Shown here: positions 1 to 6,850 of the stretch, piece after piece
How the letters are laid out: every line of letters begins with the position of its first letter
Position numbering within the stretch: the first letter of the stretch is position 1
Assembly: GCA_003556955.1 (NCBI GenBank)
Contig: PWQB01000405.1
Location: forward strand, 1 to 10,962
DNA from: Nostocaceae cyanobacterium CSSed10_463m
GTDB taxonomy: Bacteria; Cyanobacteriota; Cyanobacteriia; Cyanobacteriales; Nostocaceae
Length of the DNA stretch: 10,962 bases
Reading direction: 5' to 3'
Notes under the pieces: generated by a model
What the model was told of the DNA's origin: nothing
The model's database searches: none
Seen by the model: only the letters and a program-made list of their open reading frames with translations
Made by a program: the position numbers and the translations under genes

Positions 1-81
1 GAGAAGTCGGCATGAATAAATCATCATAGTTTGTCGTTACGTTTTAGCGCTAAAGCGCAACTACGAGCAAATTCGCGCAGC

Positions 82-111
82 TTGACAAAGAAACGGGATA
101 AGCTGTTTTAT
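82..111 (+). promoter_or_regulatory. Candidate sigma-70 promoter of dapL
   Basis: A perfect -35 hexamer TTGACA (82-87) is followed after 18 bp by TTTTAT (106-111), a weak -10. This puts a start site roughly 20 bp before the dapL ATG. No Shine-Dalgarno is visible before the ATG, which is common in cyanobacteria. Upstream, 43-54 is a 12-bp perfect palindrome (TTTAGCGCTAAA), which looks like part of a dispersed repeat rather than an operator. Confidence 0.4.
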
Positions 112-136
112 CTAGACTGTTTTTTTAAATTCCACT

Positions 137-1372
137 ATGGCAACGATTAACGACAACTACCTGAAGCTGAAAGCTGGTTATCTGTTTCCTGAAATTGCGC
201 GGCGGGTGAATGCTTTTGCCGAAGCTAACCCTGATGCTAAAATTATCCGCTTGGGTATTGGCGATGTTACCGAACCTCTACCGGAAGCGTGCCGCACAGC
301 GATGATTCAGGCTGTAGAAGAAATGGGCGATCGCGCCACCTTTAAAGGCTATGGTCCCGAACAAGGTTATGCTTGGTTAAGGGAAAAAATCGCTGCCCAA
401 GATTTTCAAGCCAGAGGGGCTGATATAGATGCCTCAGAAATCTTTATTTCCGATGGTTCTAAGTGCGATACAGGCAACATTCTCGACATTTTCGGCAAAA
501 ATAACGTTATAGCAGTTACAGACCCTGTATACCCCGTCTATGTAGACACTAACGTGATGGCTGGTAATACCGGGGATGCTAACGATAAAGGCGAATTTGG
601 CGGTTTAGTATATTTGCCGATTTCAGCTGATAATAACTTTAAGGCTGAGATTCCCTCTCAGAAAGTCGATTTAATTTATCTGTGTTTCCCCAATAACCCC
701 ACAGGTGCAACTGCTACCAAGGAATATCTCCAAGCGTGGGTAGATTACGCCAAAGCGAATAACTCGATTATTTTCTTTGATGCTGCCTATGAAGCTTATA
801 TCACCGATCCCGCAATTCCTCACTCCATATACGAAATTGAAGGCGCAAGAGAATGTGCTATTGAGTTTCGTTCCTTCTCCAAGAATGCAGGTTTTACCGG
901 CACCCGTTGCGCGTTAACTGTTGTACCCAAGACACTCACCGCAAAAGCGGCGGATGGTTCGGATGTGGAACTGTGGAAATTATGGAATCGCCGTCAATCG
1001 ACTAAATTTAATGGTGTTTCCTACATCATCCAACGGGGTGCAGAAGCGGTTTACTCCGAAGCAGGAAAGGCGCAAATTAAAGCCTTGGTAAGTTTTTACC
1101 TAGAAAATGCCAAAATTATTCGTGAACAACTCTCAGCAGCCGGATTAGCTGTGTATGGTGGTGTAAATGCACCTTATGTATGGGTAAAAACTCCGAATAA
1201 TTTATCTAGTTGGGAATTTTTCGATAAGCTGCTGCACACTGTGAATGTAGTCGGTACACCTGGATCTGGTTTTGGTGCTGCGGGTGAAGGTTACTTCCGC
1301 ATTTCGGCTTTTAATAGTCGGGAAAATGTCGAAGAAGCAATGAAGCGAATTACCGAAAAGTTTAAAGTGTAA
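137..1372 (+). CDS. dapL: LL-diaminopimelate aminotransferase
   Basis: This PLP enzyme (411 aa, the usual full length) transfers an amino group from glutamate to tetrahydrodipicolinate, giving LL-diaminopimelate in one step. It thereby replaces the succinylase/acetylase branch of lysine and peptidoglycan precursor synthesis in cyanobacteria, plants and Chlamydia; it is cytoplasmic. Fold-type I aminotransferase landmarks are present: N-terminal [17 protein letters not shown], the FPNNPTG loop at 184-190, FFDAAYEAY with the PLP-pyridine Asp at 215 and Tyr218, the Schiff-base lysine K249 in [12 protein letters not shown], and a C-terminal [12 protein letters not shown]. The ATG at 137 begins the conserved MATINDNY N-terminus, which fixes the start. 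It stands alone, with a promoter candidate before it and a hairpin 8 bp after the stop. Confidence 0.96.
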   Translation: MATINDNYLKLKAGYLFPEIARRVNAFAEANPDAKIIRLGIGDVTEPLPEACRTAMIQAVEEMGDRATFKGYGPEQGYAWLREKIAAQDFQARGADIDASEIFISDGSKCDTGNILDIFGKNNVIAVTDPVYPVYVDTNVMAGNTGDANDKGEFGGLVYLPISADNNFKAEIPSQKVDLIYLCFPNNPTGATATKEYLQAWVDYAKANNSIIFFDAAYEAYITDPAIPHSIYEIEGARECAIEFRSFSKNAGFTGTRCALTVVPKTLTAKAADGSDVELWKLWNRRQSTKFNGVSYIIQRGAEAVYSEAGKAQIKALVSFYLENAKIIREQLSAAGLAVYGGVNAPYVWVKTPNNLSSWEFFDKLLHTVNVVGTPGSGFGAAGEGYFRISAFNSRENVEEAMKRITEKFKV

Positions 1373-1379
1373 AAATTTG

Positions 1380-1398
1380 TGGTGGGCAATGCCCACCA
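1380..1398 (+). terminator. Hairpin after dapL, possible terminator
   Basis: An 8-bp perfect stem (TGGTGGGC / GCCCACCA) closes a 3-nt loop 8 bp after the dapL stop codon. It is followed by TAAAACATTTCTTT, only moderately T-rich. The same GGTGGGCAATGCCCACC palindrome is, from memory, a common dispersed hairpin in Nostocales, so it may be a repeat that also serves as a terminator. Confidence 0.5.
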
Positions 1399-1485
1399 TA
1401 AAACATTTCTTTATCATCTTTCCTTCCTTCTCTCTTTCTTTCTTTGTGTACTTTGCGCCCTTTGCGGTTCGTTCCTCATATAAAC

Positions 1486-1576
1486 AGGACTTACGCAAAA
1501 ATTGCCGAAAAGCTTAATTTATCGAACCGCCAAGAAGCCAAGAACGCCAAGAACTCGTAGAGTGTGCGTAAGTCCT
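1486..1576. repeat. 91-bp element bounded by 12-bp perfect inverted repeats
   Basis: AGGACTTACGCA (1486-1497) is repeated in exact inverse at 1565-1576 (TGCGTAAGTCCT). The interior holds three direct copies of GCCAAGAA (1529-1536, 1537-1544, 1546-1553), and CGAACCGC at 1523-1530 is the inverse of GCGGTTCG at 1464-1471 just outside. There is no coding potential. It resembles a MITE or dispersed structured repeat. The flanks share ATAAA (1480-1484 and 1578-1582), but this is low-complexity and not cleanly abutting, so I do not claim a target duplication. The related end ACAGGACTTACG recurs at 10917-10928. Confidence 0.6.
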
Positions 1577-1645
1577 AATAAAAATAAAATATGATCAAGC
1601 TATAGCGGTTCTCGGTTGAGTGAGATATAAGAACCCCACCCCCAA

Positions 1646-1672
1646 CCCCCTCCGGTGCAAGCGAGGAGGGGG
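1646..1672. repeat. GC-rich hairpin repeat upstream of the Uma2 gene
   Basis: CCCCCTCC (1646-1653) pairs with GGAGGGGG (1665-1672) around an 11-nt loop. With the preceding C-rich tract (1634-1643) it looks like the dispersed CCCCACCCCTAACCCC-type repeat of cyanobacterial intergenic regions. An open reading frame runs through it into the Uma2 gene, giving a spurious N-terminal extension from 1620. Confidence 0.6.
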
Positions 1673-1733
1673 CTATGATGTACTTCATTCAAGTGCATAC
1701 CGTTATAGCAGTAACTTGGTGTTAACAACTTAT

Positions 1734-2342
1734 ATGGTTTTACTTCAAGAATTATCTGAACTTTTACAAGCAGAAGATCCAGAAGAACGACAAATAATTA
1801 CTGGTGTCAGTTGGGAAAGTTATGAAAATTTACTCAATGATTTAGGTGATAGTCGGCAATATAGAGTTACATATTTAGATGGAGTGATAGAACTGGTGTC
1901 ACCAAGTCGCCGCCACGAACGGAATAAAACAAACGTTGGTTCTTTGCTTGAGGCTTATTTTCAAGAACAACGGATTCGTTATTTTCCTCTCGGTTCTACT
2001 ACTTTCCGCAAACCAGCAAGCAGAGGCGGTACAGAACCAGATGAATCATATTGCATCGGTACAGAAAAAGAATTTCCAGATTTAGCGATTGAAATAATAG
2101 TAACTAGCGGGGGTGTTGATAAATTAGAGGTTTATAAAATTTTAGGTGTCAAGGAAGTTTGGTTTTTTAGAAATAATCAATTTGAAGTTTATATTTTGCA
2201 GGGTGAAAATTATCAACAATTTGTCAAAAGTGAGTTATTGCCAAATCTGGATTTAGAAATATTGGCAGAGTATGCGATCGCACCAGATCCTTTAGAGGCT
2301 ATACTAGCATTTCGGGAAATAGTGAAATCAAGTTTGGGTTAA
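1734..2342 (+). CDS. Uma2-family (DUF820) restriction-endonuclease-fold protein
   Basis: Uma2/DUF820 proteins have a PD-(D/E)XK nuclease fold and are hugely expanded in cyanobacteria; their substrate is mostly unknown and many copies are mobile. In the 202-aa product from the ATG at 1734, the visible landmarks are YLDGVIELVSPS (48-58), EPDESY (101-106, putative metal-binding Asp103), PDLAIEII (115-122, Glu120) and KLEVYKILGVKEVWFF (130-145, putative catalytic Lys130). The frame stays open upstream to 1620, but that 38-residue extension is encoded by the GC-rich repeat at 1646-1672 and matches nothing in the family, so 1734 is the better start. There is no good Shine-Dalgarno. It stands alone and converges on the rloB remnant, whose 3' end is 11 bp away. 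Confidence 0.85.
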   Translation: MVLLQELSELLQAEDPEERQIITGVSWESYENLLNDLGDSRQYRVTYLDGVIELVSPSRRHERNKTNVGSLLEAYFQEQRIRYFPLGSTTFRKPASRGGTEPDESYCIGTEKEFPDLAIEIIVTSGGVDKLEVYKILGVKEVWFFRNNQFEVYILQGENYQQFVKSELLPNLDLEILAEYAIAPDPLEAILAFREIVKSSLG

Positions 2343-2737
2343 AATTATTTAGATTATGGAATAAATTCGTTTAATGCCTCAACTAAAAGATGTACGGTTG
2401 TGCAAGGATTATCACTTTCGGCATTATGAGGATTATATTGCTTCAGAAGATTTTTAGCGTTTTTGATAGCAGTAGCTTGTTTATCTACTAAATCTTCATA
2501 AATTGAATTACTGTTTTTTCTATATCTGTGTCTAAGCTTTTCTTCTAACTTAGGAATGTAATCTTGGCGAGGAAGTCCAGTATTGAGAAATTCAAAATGC
2601 AATACATACCATAATTCAAATGCTTCATTAGAGTAAGCAACTTTAAATCCTGCTTTATGAGCATTTGCTATTGCATTGTTAAAATCTTGCTTCAGGCAAT
2701 CATCTCGGTCAAATACGCACCAAACTTGGTTATAATC

Positions 2738-2829
2738 CAATACCTTTCGGTTAAGGGATGTAGAGACGTTCCATGGAACGTCTCTACAAGGGTTTTCGGC
2801 TCACGAATTTGCTTAACCGAACAGTATTG
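2738..2829. mobile_element. 92-bp MITE inserted in rloB, with TIRs and 10-bp target duplication
   Basis: The ends CAATACCTTTCGGTTAAG (2738-2755) and CTTAACCGAACAGTATTG (2812-2829) are inverted repeats matching at 16 of 18 positions. The element is flanked by identical 10-bp direct repeats GGTTATAATC (2728-2737 and 2830-2839). One copy belongs to the original gene, since deleting element plus one copy rejoins rloB in frame. Because the bordering bases are shared, the boundary could shift by one base on each side, giving 8-bp duplications with ends starting CC/GG. It encodes nothing and must have been mobilised by a transposase elsewhere; I cannot assign the family. The centre holds a 30-bp perfect palindrome (2759-2788). 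Confidence 0.88.
2759..2788. repeat. 30-bp perfect palindrome nested in the MITE
   Basis: Each arm is 15 bp (TGTAGAGACGTTCCA and its exact inverse) with no loop. It is flanked on both sides by AAGGG (2753-2757 and 2788-2792), as if this module had itself been inserted into an older 57-bp version of the MITE. From memory, the GTAGAGACGTTCCATGGAACGTCTC motif is a frequent dispersed palindrome in Nostocales. Confidence 0.7.
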
Positions 2830-3053
2830 GGTTATAATCTCCTTCAGAGAATAATTCTTTTGCTGTTTCTACTAGCTTACTGGGATTATATCCGAATCCT
2901 CTTACATCAATTACATCTTTGGGGACACGAAAAGATTTAAGGTAATTTGGTTCAGTTTTTTCACCTTCACAAATAATTAAAAATCTTTGTCTTAACTCTC
3001 TAGTAGCAACTTTTCTATCAGAGTAACCACGATTTTGCGTTTTTCTTGTGTTT

Positions 3054-4364
3054 TTAGGCATCAGGATGACCCAGAATTTGGCTTAAGTTACCAATAAAGG
3101 GAATCGCGCCATATTTGCCTTTAATGTAATCACTTTTAAATGAAGCATCATTCCTAATTGGATATTCGACAAGGGAATATAAATCTGTAGCACCATATTT
3201 ATTTTTCTCTGTAAACCAAATCTGATCTCTCCGAAATAGTTTGTTACTCAGCAGGTTAGTATCGTGAGTCATAAATATCAATTGTGCATTATTATAATTT
3301 GTTTCTTGAGAGTTAAATATTTCCACAATTGCTTTGCTGATTAGAGGATGGAGTCTCGCGTCAAATTCATCAAAGATTAAAATATTACCATTTTTCAGCG
3401 TATCTACCAAAATTCCCGCAATAGAAACTATTTTTTTAGTTCCTTCAGATTCTTGGTTTCCTAAATCAAATAATTCCACAGAGATATCATTACCTTGATG
3501 GTCAAATTTTTGATGTACAGTTTTAATTGATGTTGCTTTTATATATCCGTCTTTTAAGAGAATTTTTTTTAATTCTTTTGGTATATCTTCAGAGAAAGAT
3601 TCAGGTGTGATTTCTATTTCATCGACTATAATTTCTCTAATACCTAAATCTAATTTTTTAATTAATTGAATAACTTCTTGTCTATTAGCATTATTGCCTT
3701 TTAAGCAGCTAACTGTATAATTTAAATATTTGGTATTATGTAATCCTGAAATTATTTGTAATTTCCTTGTGAGCCAATCTAGAATTTTTTCAGCTATTCC
3801 AACATTAAATTGAGCAGCGACTGATAGAAAAAGGGCATTATGTCTGGTTTTTGAATCAATTCCCTCACCTTTGAAGGTTTTAGATATATTATATTTATAT
3901 GTATCAGTAAATTCTTGATAATTACGTTCAAAAAGCCGAGTTTCTCTTTTTTTAGGAACATAAAATAGCCACTCTGAAACAATTCTTTCTGGAGTAGCTT
4001 CAAATCCATATCTATACCTTTGACTATCTAATATAAACGCAATTTCAAAGAAAGATGGTTGGTTTTGAGTTTCTGTACTAAGTCCAAATGTTTCCACTCC
4101 AATCTTTTCTGTACTTTGAGTTTCTTTAGAGGAGTTAATCATGAACCAGTTCATAAAGTCAATGGCTTTGGCTAGGTTACTCTTACCACTAGCATTAGCA
4201 CCATAAATTGCCGCACTTTTGAGTAATGTTAGTTGATCATCTACTGCAAAAGTATTGTTTTCATCAACCTTTTTATCTTTGGCTTTAATATTAGCTGCAA
4301 CCATGCTAAAGGTGACTTTATCTTTAAATGATCTGTAATTACCAATACTAAACTCTATGAGCAT
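3054..4364 (-). CDS. rloA: RloA-like AAA/ABC-type ATPase (AAA15 family)
   Basis: This 436-aa protein has the SMC/ABC-like ATPase core of the RloA/AAA15 family. It begins MLIEFSIGNYRSFKDKVTFSM, the family's first strand, followed by Walker A GANASGKS (55-62), a variable helical middle, an ABC-signature-like ESEGT (305-309), Walker B ILIFDEFD with the D-loop (328-335, Glu333 catalytic) and the H-loop THD (366-368, His367). All catalytic elements are present, so the ATPase looks functional. Its partner gene rloB overlaps its stop by 8 bp and is disrupted, leaving the ATPase probably without its effector. By analogy with two-gene AAA15 plus TOPRIM defence systems such as PARIS (AriA/AriB), the pair may have been an anti-phage system; that is inference. 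The gene is clearly more AT-rich than dapL or the TPR gene (many A/T runs), consistent with horizontal acquisition. The start ATG at 4364 opens the conserved N-terminus. Confidence 0.85.
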   Translation of the reverse strand: MLIEFSIGNYRSFKDKVTFSMVAANIKAKDKKVDENNTFAVDDQLTLLKSAAIYGANASGKSNLAKAIDFMNWFMINSSKETQSTEKIGVETFGLSTETQNQPSFFEIAFILDSQRYRYGFEATPERIVSEWLFYVPKKRETRLFERNYQEFTDTYKYNISKTFKGEGIDSKTRHNALFLSVAAQFNVGIAEKILDWLTRKLQIISGLHNTKYLNYTVSCLKGNNANRQEVIQLIKKLDLGIREIIVDEIEITPESFSEDIPKELKKILLKDGYIKATSIKTVHQKFDHQGNDISVELFDLGNQESEGTKKIVSIAGILVDTLKNGNILIFDEFDARLHPLISKAIVEIFNSQETNYNNAQLIFMTHDTNLLSNKLFRRDQIWFTEKNKYGATDLYSLVEYPIRNDASFKSDYIKGKYGAIPFIGNLSQILGHPDA

Positions 4365-4743
4365 AGTTAAGTTCTATTCCTAAAGGGCATATTCGTGATA
4401 ATTTCACAAATATCTACTTTAAGCATAACGGTTATCGATATATTCTCAACCAGTAATCTTGTTAGTACATAAGCACTATTAAAATAAATAGAAGTAAAAA
4501 AAATATAAATTAATCATTATGGCTACTGTAACTTGAATTGTTTACACTGAGCGCAGCCGAAGTGTTGATGGTGCGTTACGCTGTGCGACAACACACCCTA
4601 CATTTTGTTTGTATTTAGCCTACTTGCTTAGGGAAGCTGAATGGTATAAGAGGCGATCGCACAACTAAACTCAAATAAATTGATGTGACACTGCGTCTGG
4701 CTTACAATGAGTGTCGGGAGTGTCATAATCCAGACAAACTTAG
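4365..4743. other. Intergenic region upstream of rloA and of the structured RNA
   Basis: No ORF of note is seen. The first ~180 bp are AT-rich and should hold the rloA promoter on the minus strand, but I see no convincing -35/-10 pair. A dispersed repeat follows (4544-4601), then a HIP1 site. At 4695-4700/4730-4735 GTCTGG pairs with CCAGAC around a 29-nt loop, immediately upstream of the structured RNA; this is where the variable guide segment of an omega-RNA would be expected. Confidence 0.6.
4544..4601. repeat. Dispersed palindromic repeat
   Basis: Two adjoining hairpins are present. ACACT (4544-4548) pairs with AGTGT (4561-4565) around GAGCGCAGCCGA. The following block contains GGTGCGTTACGC and ends in ACACACCCTACA. 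Both strings are, from memory, very common intergenic repeats in filamentous cyanobacteria. It has no coding potential. Confidence 0.55.
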
Positions 4744-4918
4744 TTCACCAACCTCACCCTTAAAGGCTGAGGATTACCCAAACCAATTTGGGTGACGTAA
4801 GAGGTGAATACCGCATTGAGACAAGGTTTGGTACACACGGCTAAATACTTCCCTAGTTTAGCCTCCTGTAAGCTTAATTGGTTAAGCGTTGGGTCAAGCC
4901 AAGACATTCTAACCTTGT
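4744..4918 (+). ncRNA. HEARO-like RNA (IscB omega-RNA), standalone
   Basis: Two consecutive domains fold almost completely. Domain 1 is closed by TTCACC (4744-4749) with GGTGAA (4803-4808) and contains hairpins 4752-4772 (CCTCA-c-CCT/AGG-c-TGAGG) and 4776-4793 (ACCCAAA/TTTGGGT, loop CCAA). Domain 2 is closed by ACAAGGTT (4821-4828) with AACCTTGT (4911-4918) and contains hairpins 4839-4863 (GGCTAAA/TTTAGCC) and 4872-4887 (GCTTAA/TTAAGC, loop TTGG). Strings such as TTAAAGGCTGAGGATTACCC, GGCTAAATACTT and TAGCCTCCTGT resemble the HEARO consensus as I remember it; HEARO is the RNA later shown to be the guide scaffold of IscB nucleases. IscB omega-RNAs carry the guide at their 5' end and lie upstream of iscB. 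Here no IscB-like ORF follows: the next gene is a TPR protein. The 3' part may continue through hairpins 4944-4978 and 4988-5001. Strand is inferred from the consensus direction. The structure is certain; the family name is from memory. Confidence 0.68.
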
Positions 4919-4983
4919 TGCGGGAAGGGACTTAAACAAGTTTGCTGGTTCTTGGGCTTATCGCCACTTAAAAACCAGTATTT

Positions 4984-5006
4984 AAAGCCGTCTTCTGACG
5001 GGGTTT
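4984..5006 (+). terminator. Hairpin at the end of the RNA element, possible terminator
   Basis: CCGTC (4988-4992) pairs with GACGG (4997-5001) around the tetraloop TTCT. AAA (4984-4986) can pair with TTT (5004-5006) outside a small bulge. The T-run is only three, so it may be the last structural hairpin of the RNA element instead of a terminator. Confidence 0.35.
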
Positions 5007-5013
5007 CAGATCC

Positions 5014-5018
5014 AGGAG
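5014..5018 (+). promoter_or_regulatory. Ribosome binding site deciding the TPR gene start
   Basis: AGGAG lies 5 nt before the ATG at 5024, an unusually good Shine-Dalgarno for this window. It selects 5024 over the in-frame TTG at 4952, which lies inside the upstream hairpin region. Confidence 0.7.
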
Positions 5019-5023
5019 TTTTG

Positions 5024-6850
5024 ATGAATGCGGACGAATTTTTCCAAGAGGGATTCAATAAACACTTGCAAGGGGACTATCCAGAAGCCATAGCAAATTA
5101 TACACAGGCGATTCAGCTACATTCAGACTACGCCGAAGCTTACTATAACCGGGGTATCATTCTCAGCGCTGAATTTAAAGATTATCATGGCGCGATCGCT
5201 GATTTTGATCAAGCCATCCAAATTAATTCCCAGTTTGCGGAAGCATATTGTAACCGGGGGAATGGACGTTACTTTTTAGGCGATTATGAGGGTGCGATCG
5301 CTGACTTTGATCAAGCTATAAACATCAAGCCCGATTTTGCCCAATCATATCACAGTCGGGGTAACGCTTATCTAGCTGTAGAAAAATACAACCAAGCGAT
5401 TGCAGATTATCAACAAGCCATCGAAAATTGTCCCCAGTTAGCTACCCAAATCAACTGCGATATTGCTAAAGCTTTACATAATCGGGGTGTGGCGCGTTGT
5501 AATCGTGGTGATAATCAAGGAGCTATCGCTGATTTTCAACAAGCTTTACAATGGCATCCTTATTTTGCCCCAGCTTACAGCAGTCGGGGTAATATCTATC
5601 ATATTTTAGGAGATTATCAGCAAGCGATCGCGGAACATAACCGCGCTTTACAACTAGATGCAAATTTAGCTGAAGCTTACCATAATCGGGGTAATGCCCG
5701 CTATGCTCTGGGAGATCATCAAGGCGCAATTAAAGACTACAGTCAGGCTTTGAAAATTAACCCCAACTTTGCTGAAGCATACTATAATCGGGGTCTGGTT
5801 TATTCTCGCCTGCAAAATTTTCAGCTGGCGTTGGCTGATTTTAACCAAGCACTCAAATTGAACCCGGATGATCTCCAAGGATACTCGGAACGTGGTTTAG
5901 TCAAAGAAGCTTTAGGAGATTATCGCCAAGCTTTGGAAGATTACAGCCAGGCATTACAAAAGAATCCCACATTAGCTTTAGTATACGGCTTGCGGGCTAA
6001 TGTGCGTCGCCTGTTAGGTGATTATCAGGGTGCAATTGAGGATAGTAATCGACTCTTACAACTTGATCCCAATTTAGCCCAAGGGTACTGCGATCGCGCT
6101 ACAACTCGCCGGACTCAGGGAGATTATCAAGGGGCTATCCAAGATTATACAATGGCATTACAAATTAATCCTAATTTAGCTCAAGCTTATTATGGTCGAG
6201 GTATTGCTTACGAAATTCTGCAAGATTTCCTCGCCGCAGTTGCAGATAATACTCAAGCAATTAGGCTATTTCCGGAATTTTCTCAAGCCTACTGTAACCG
6301 GGGTAATGCTCATCGTTTTTTAGGAAATGAACAGCAAGCAATGGCAGATTATAATCAAGCATTAGCAATCAATTCTGAATTGATAGAAGCTTATTACAAT
6401 CGGGCTGCTTTGTGCTATTCATTGCAAGACTATCAGGGTGCAGTTGCAGATTACACTCAAGTATTAAAAAGAAATCCGCAATCTGCTACATTTTATGGCG
6501 ATCGCGCCAATGCTCGCTATGCTTTAGAAGACTATCCAGGAGCTATAGAAGATTATAATCAAGCTCTGGCTATAGACTCTAGTAGGGCTGAAGACTGGTA
6601 TAACCGTGGACGTAGCTTGGCGATGCTGGGAGATTTAACCGCCGCTTTGGTTGATTTGAACCAAGCCTTACAACGTCAGCCTTATTGGGCTTCAGCCTTA
6701 ATGCTGCGGGCTGATATCCGCCGTCGCCTCAAAGATTATCAAGGCGCGATTACCGATTTCCAAAAATCTGCGGATATTTATCAGCGAGATGGAAATATAG
6801 AATATTATCAACAAATTATTGAGGCGATCGCACAAATTGAGAATTTATAA
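5024..6850 (+). CDS. TPR-repeat protein (about 17 tetratricopeptide repeats)
   Basis: The 608-aa product is almost entirely tandem 34-residue TPR units of the form AEAYYNRGxxxxxLGDYxGAIADYxQALxINPxx. I count about 17, starting at residue 2 and ending in a degenerate last unit before a short helical C-terminus. There is no signal peptide, membrane segment or extra domain. Repeat 2 is 35 residues and repeat 4 carries a roughly 8-residue insert (ATQINCDI); the others are regular. Such solenoids are protein-protein interaction scaffolds; the partner cannot be inferred. The NRG and DY-GAI-DY signatures are the common cyanobacterial TPR type, and HIP1 sites fall inside several repeats. The start ATG is set by AGGAG at 5014-5018; the longer frame from TTG 4952 would run through RNA-like hairpins. 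It is monocistronic as far as can be seen, with the structured RNA element directly upstream. Confidence 0.93.
   Translation: MNADEFFQEGFNKHLQGDYPEAIANYTQAIQLHSDYAEAYYNRGIILSAEFKDYHGAIADFDQAIQINSQFAEAYCNRGNGRYFLGDYEGAIADFDQAINIKPDFAQSYHSRGNAYLAVEKYNQAIADYQQAIENCPQLATQINCDIAKALHNRGVARCNRGDNQGAIADFQQALQWHPYFAPAYSSRGNIYHILGDYQQAIAEHNRALQLDANLAEAYHNRGNARYALGDHQGAIKDYSQALKINPNFAEAYYNRGLVYSRLQNFQLALADFNQALKLNPDDLQGYSERGLVKEALGDYRQALEDYSQALQKNPTLALVYGLRANVRRLLGDYQGAIEDSNRLLQLDPNLAQGYCDRATTRRTQGDYQGAIQDYTMALQINPNLAQAYYGRGIAYEILQDFLAAVADNTQAIRLFPEFSQAYCNRGNAHRFLGNEQQAMADYNQALAINSELIEAYYNRAALCYSLQDYQGAVADYTQVLKRNPQSATFYGDRANARYALEDYPGAIEDYNQALAIDSSRAEDWYNRGRSLAMLGDLTAALVDLNQALQRQPYWASALMLRADIRRRLKDYQGAITDFQKSADIYQRDGNIEYYQQIIEAIAQIENL

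Larger units (their letters stand above)
2354..3061 (-). pseudogene. rloB: RloB-like protein gene, interrupted by a MITE
   Basis: RloB (RloA's partner, first named from ORFs linked to type I restriction loci) is a roughly 200-aa protein with TOPRIM-like acidic motifs. Here the N-terminal 77 codons (3061 down to about 2831) carry RQRFLIICEGEKTEPNY with the acidic motif CEGEKTE at 31-37. The C-terminal part (2736 down to 2354) carries QVWCVFDRDD (second acidic motif, about 78-87) and KVAYSNEAFELWYVLHF. Between them sits a 92-bp element plus a 10-bp duplicated target. Removing 102 bp restores one frame of 201 codons with the join EGD-YN-QVW, the expected family length. The insert is a multiple of three but contributes two in-frame stops: TAA inside the terminal repeat, then TGA. 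The first fragment would be an 82-aa peptide and the second could only restart at TTG 2740. The start ATG overlaps the rloA stop by 8 bp, so the pair was translationally coupled. Confidence 0.88.

Noticed and set aside
1202..1498. Minus-strand 98-aa frame overlapping the dapL 3' end
   Set aside because: A shadow of dapL and of repeat sequence, composed of Lys/Glu/Arg-rich translation of the polypyrimidine tract.
2657..2854. Plus-strand 65-aa frame crossing the MITE
   Set aside because: It is antisense to rloB and exists only because of the inserted element; no family resemblance.
4952..5023. Longer TPR start at TTG 4952
   Set aside because: The extension reads through hairpins of the RNA element, while AGGAG lies 5 nt before ATG 5024.
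5007..6850. Possibility of an iscB or tnpB remnant after the omega-RNA
   Set aside because: Everything from 5024 is regular TPR sequence; no HNH, RuvC or zinc-finger motif is visible in any frame between 4900 and 5100.
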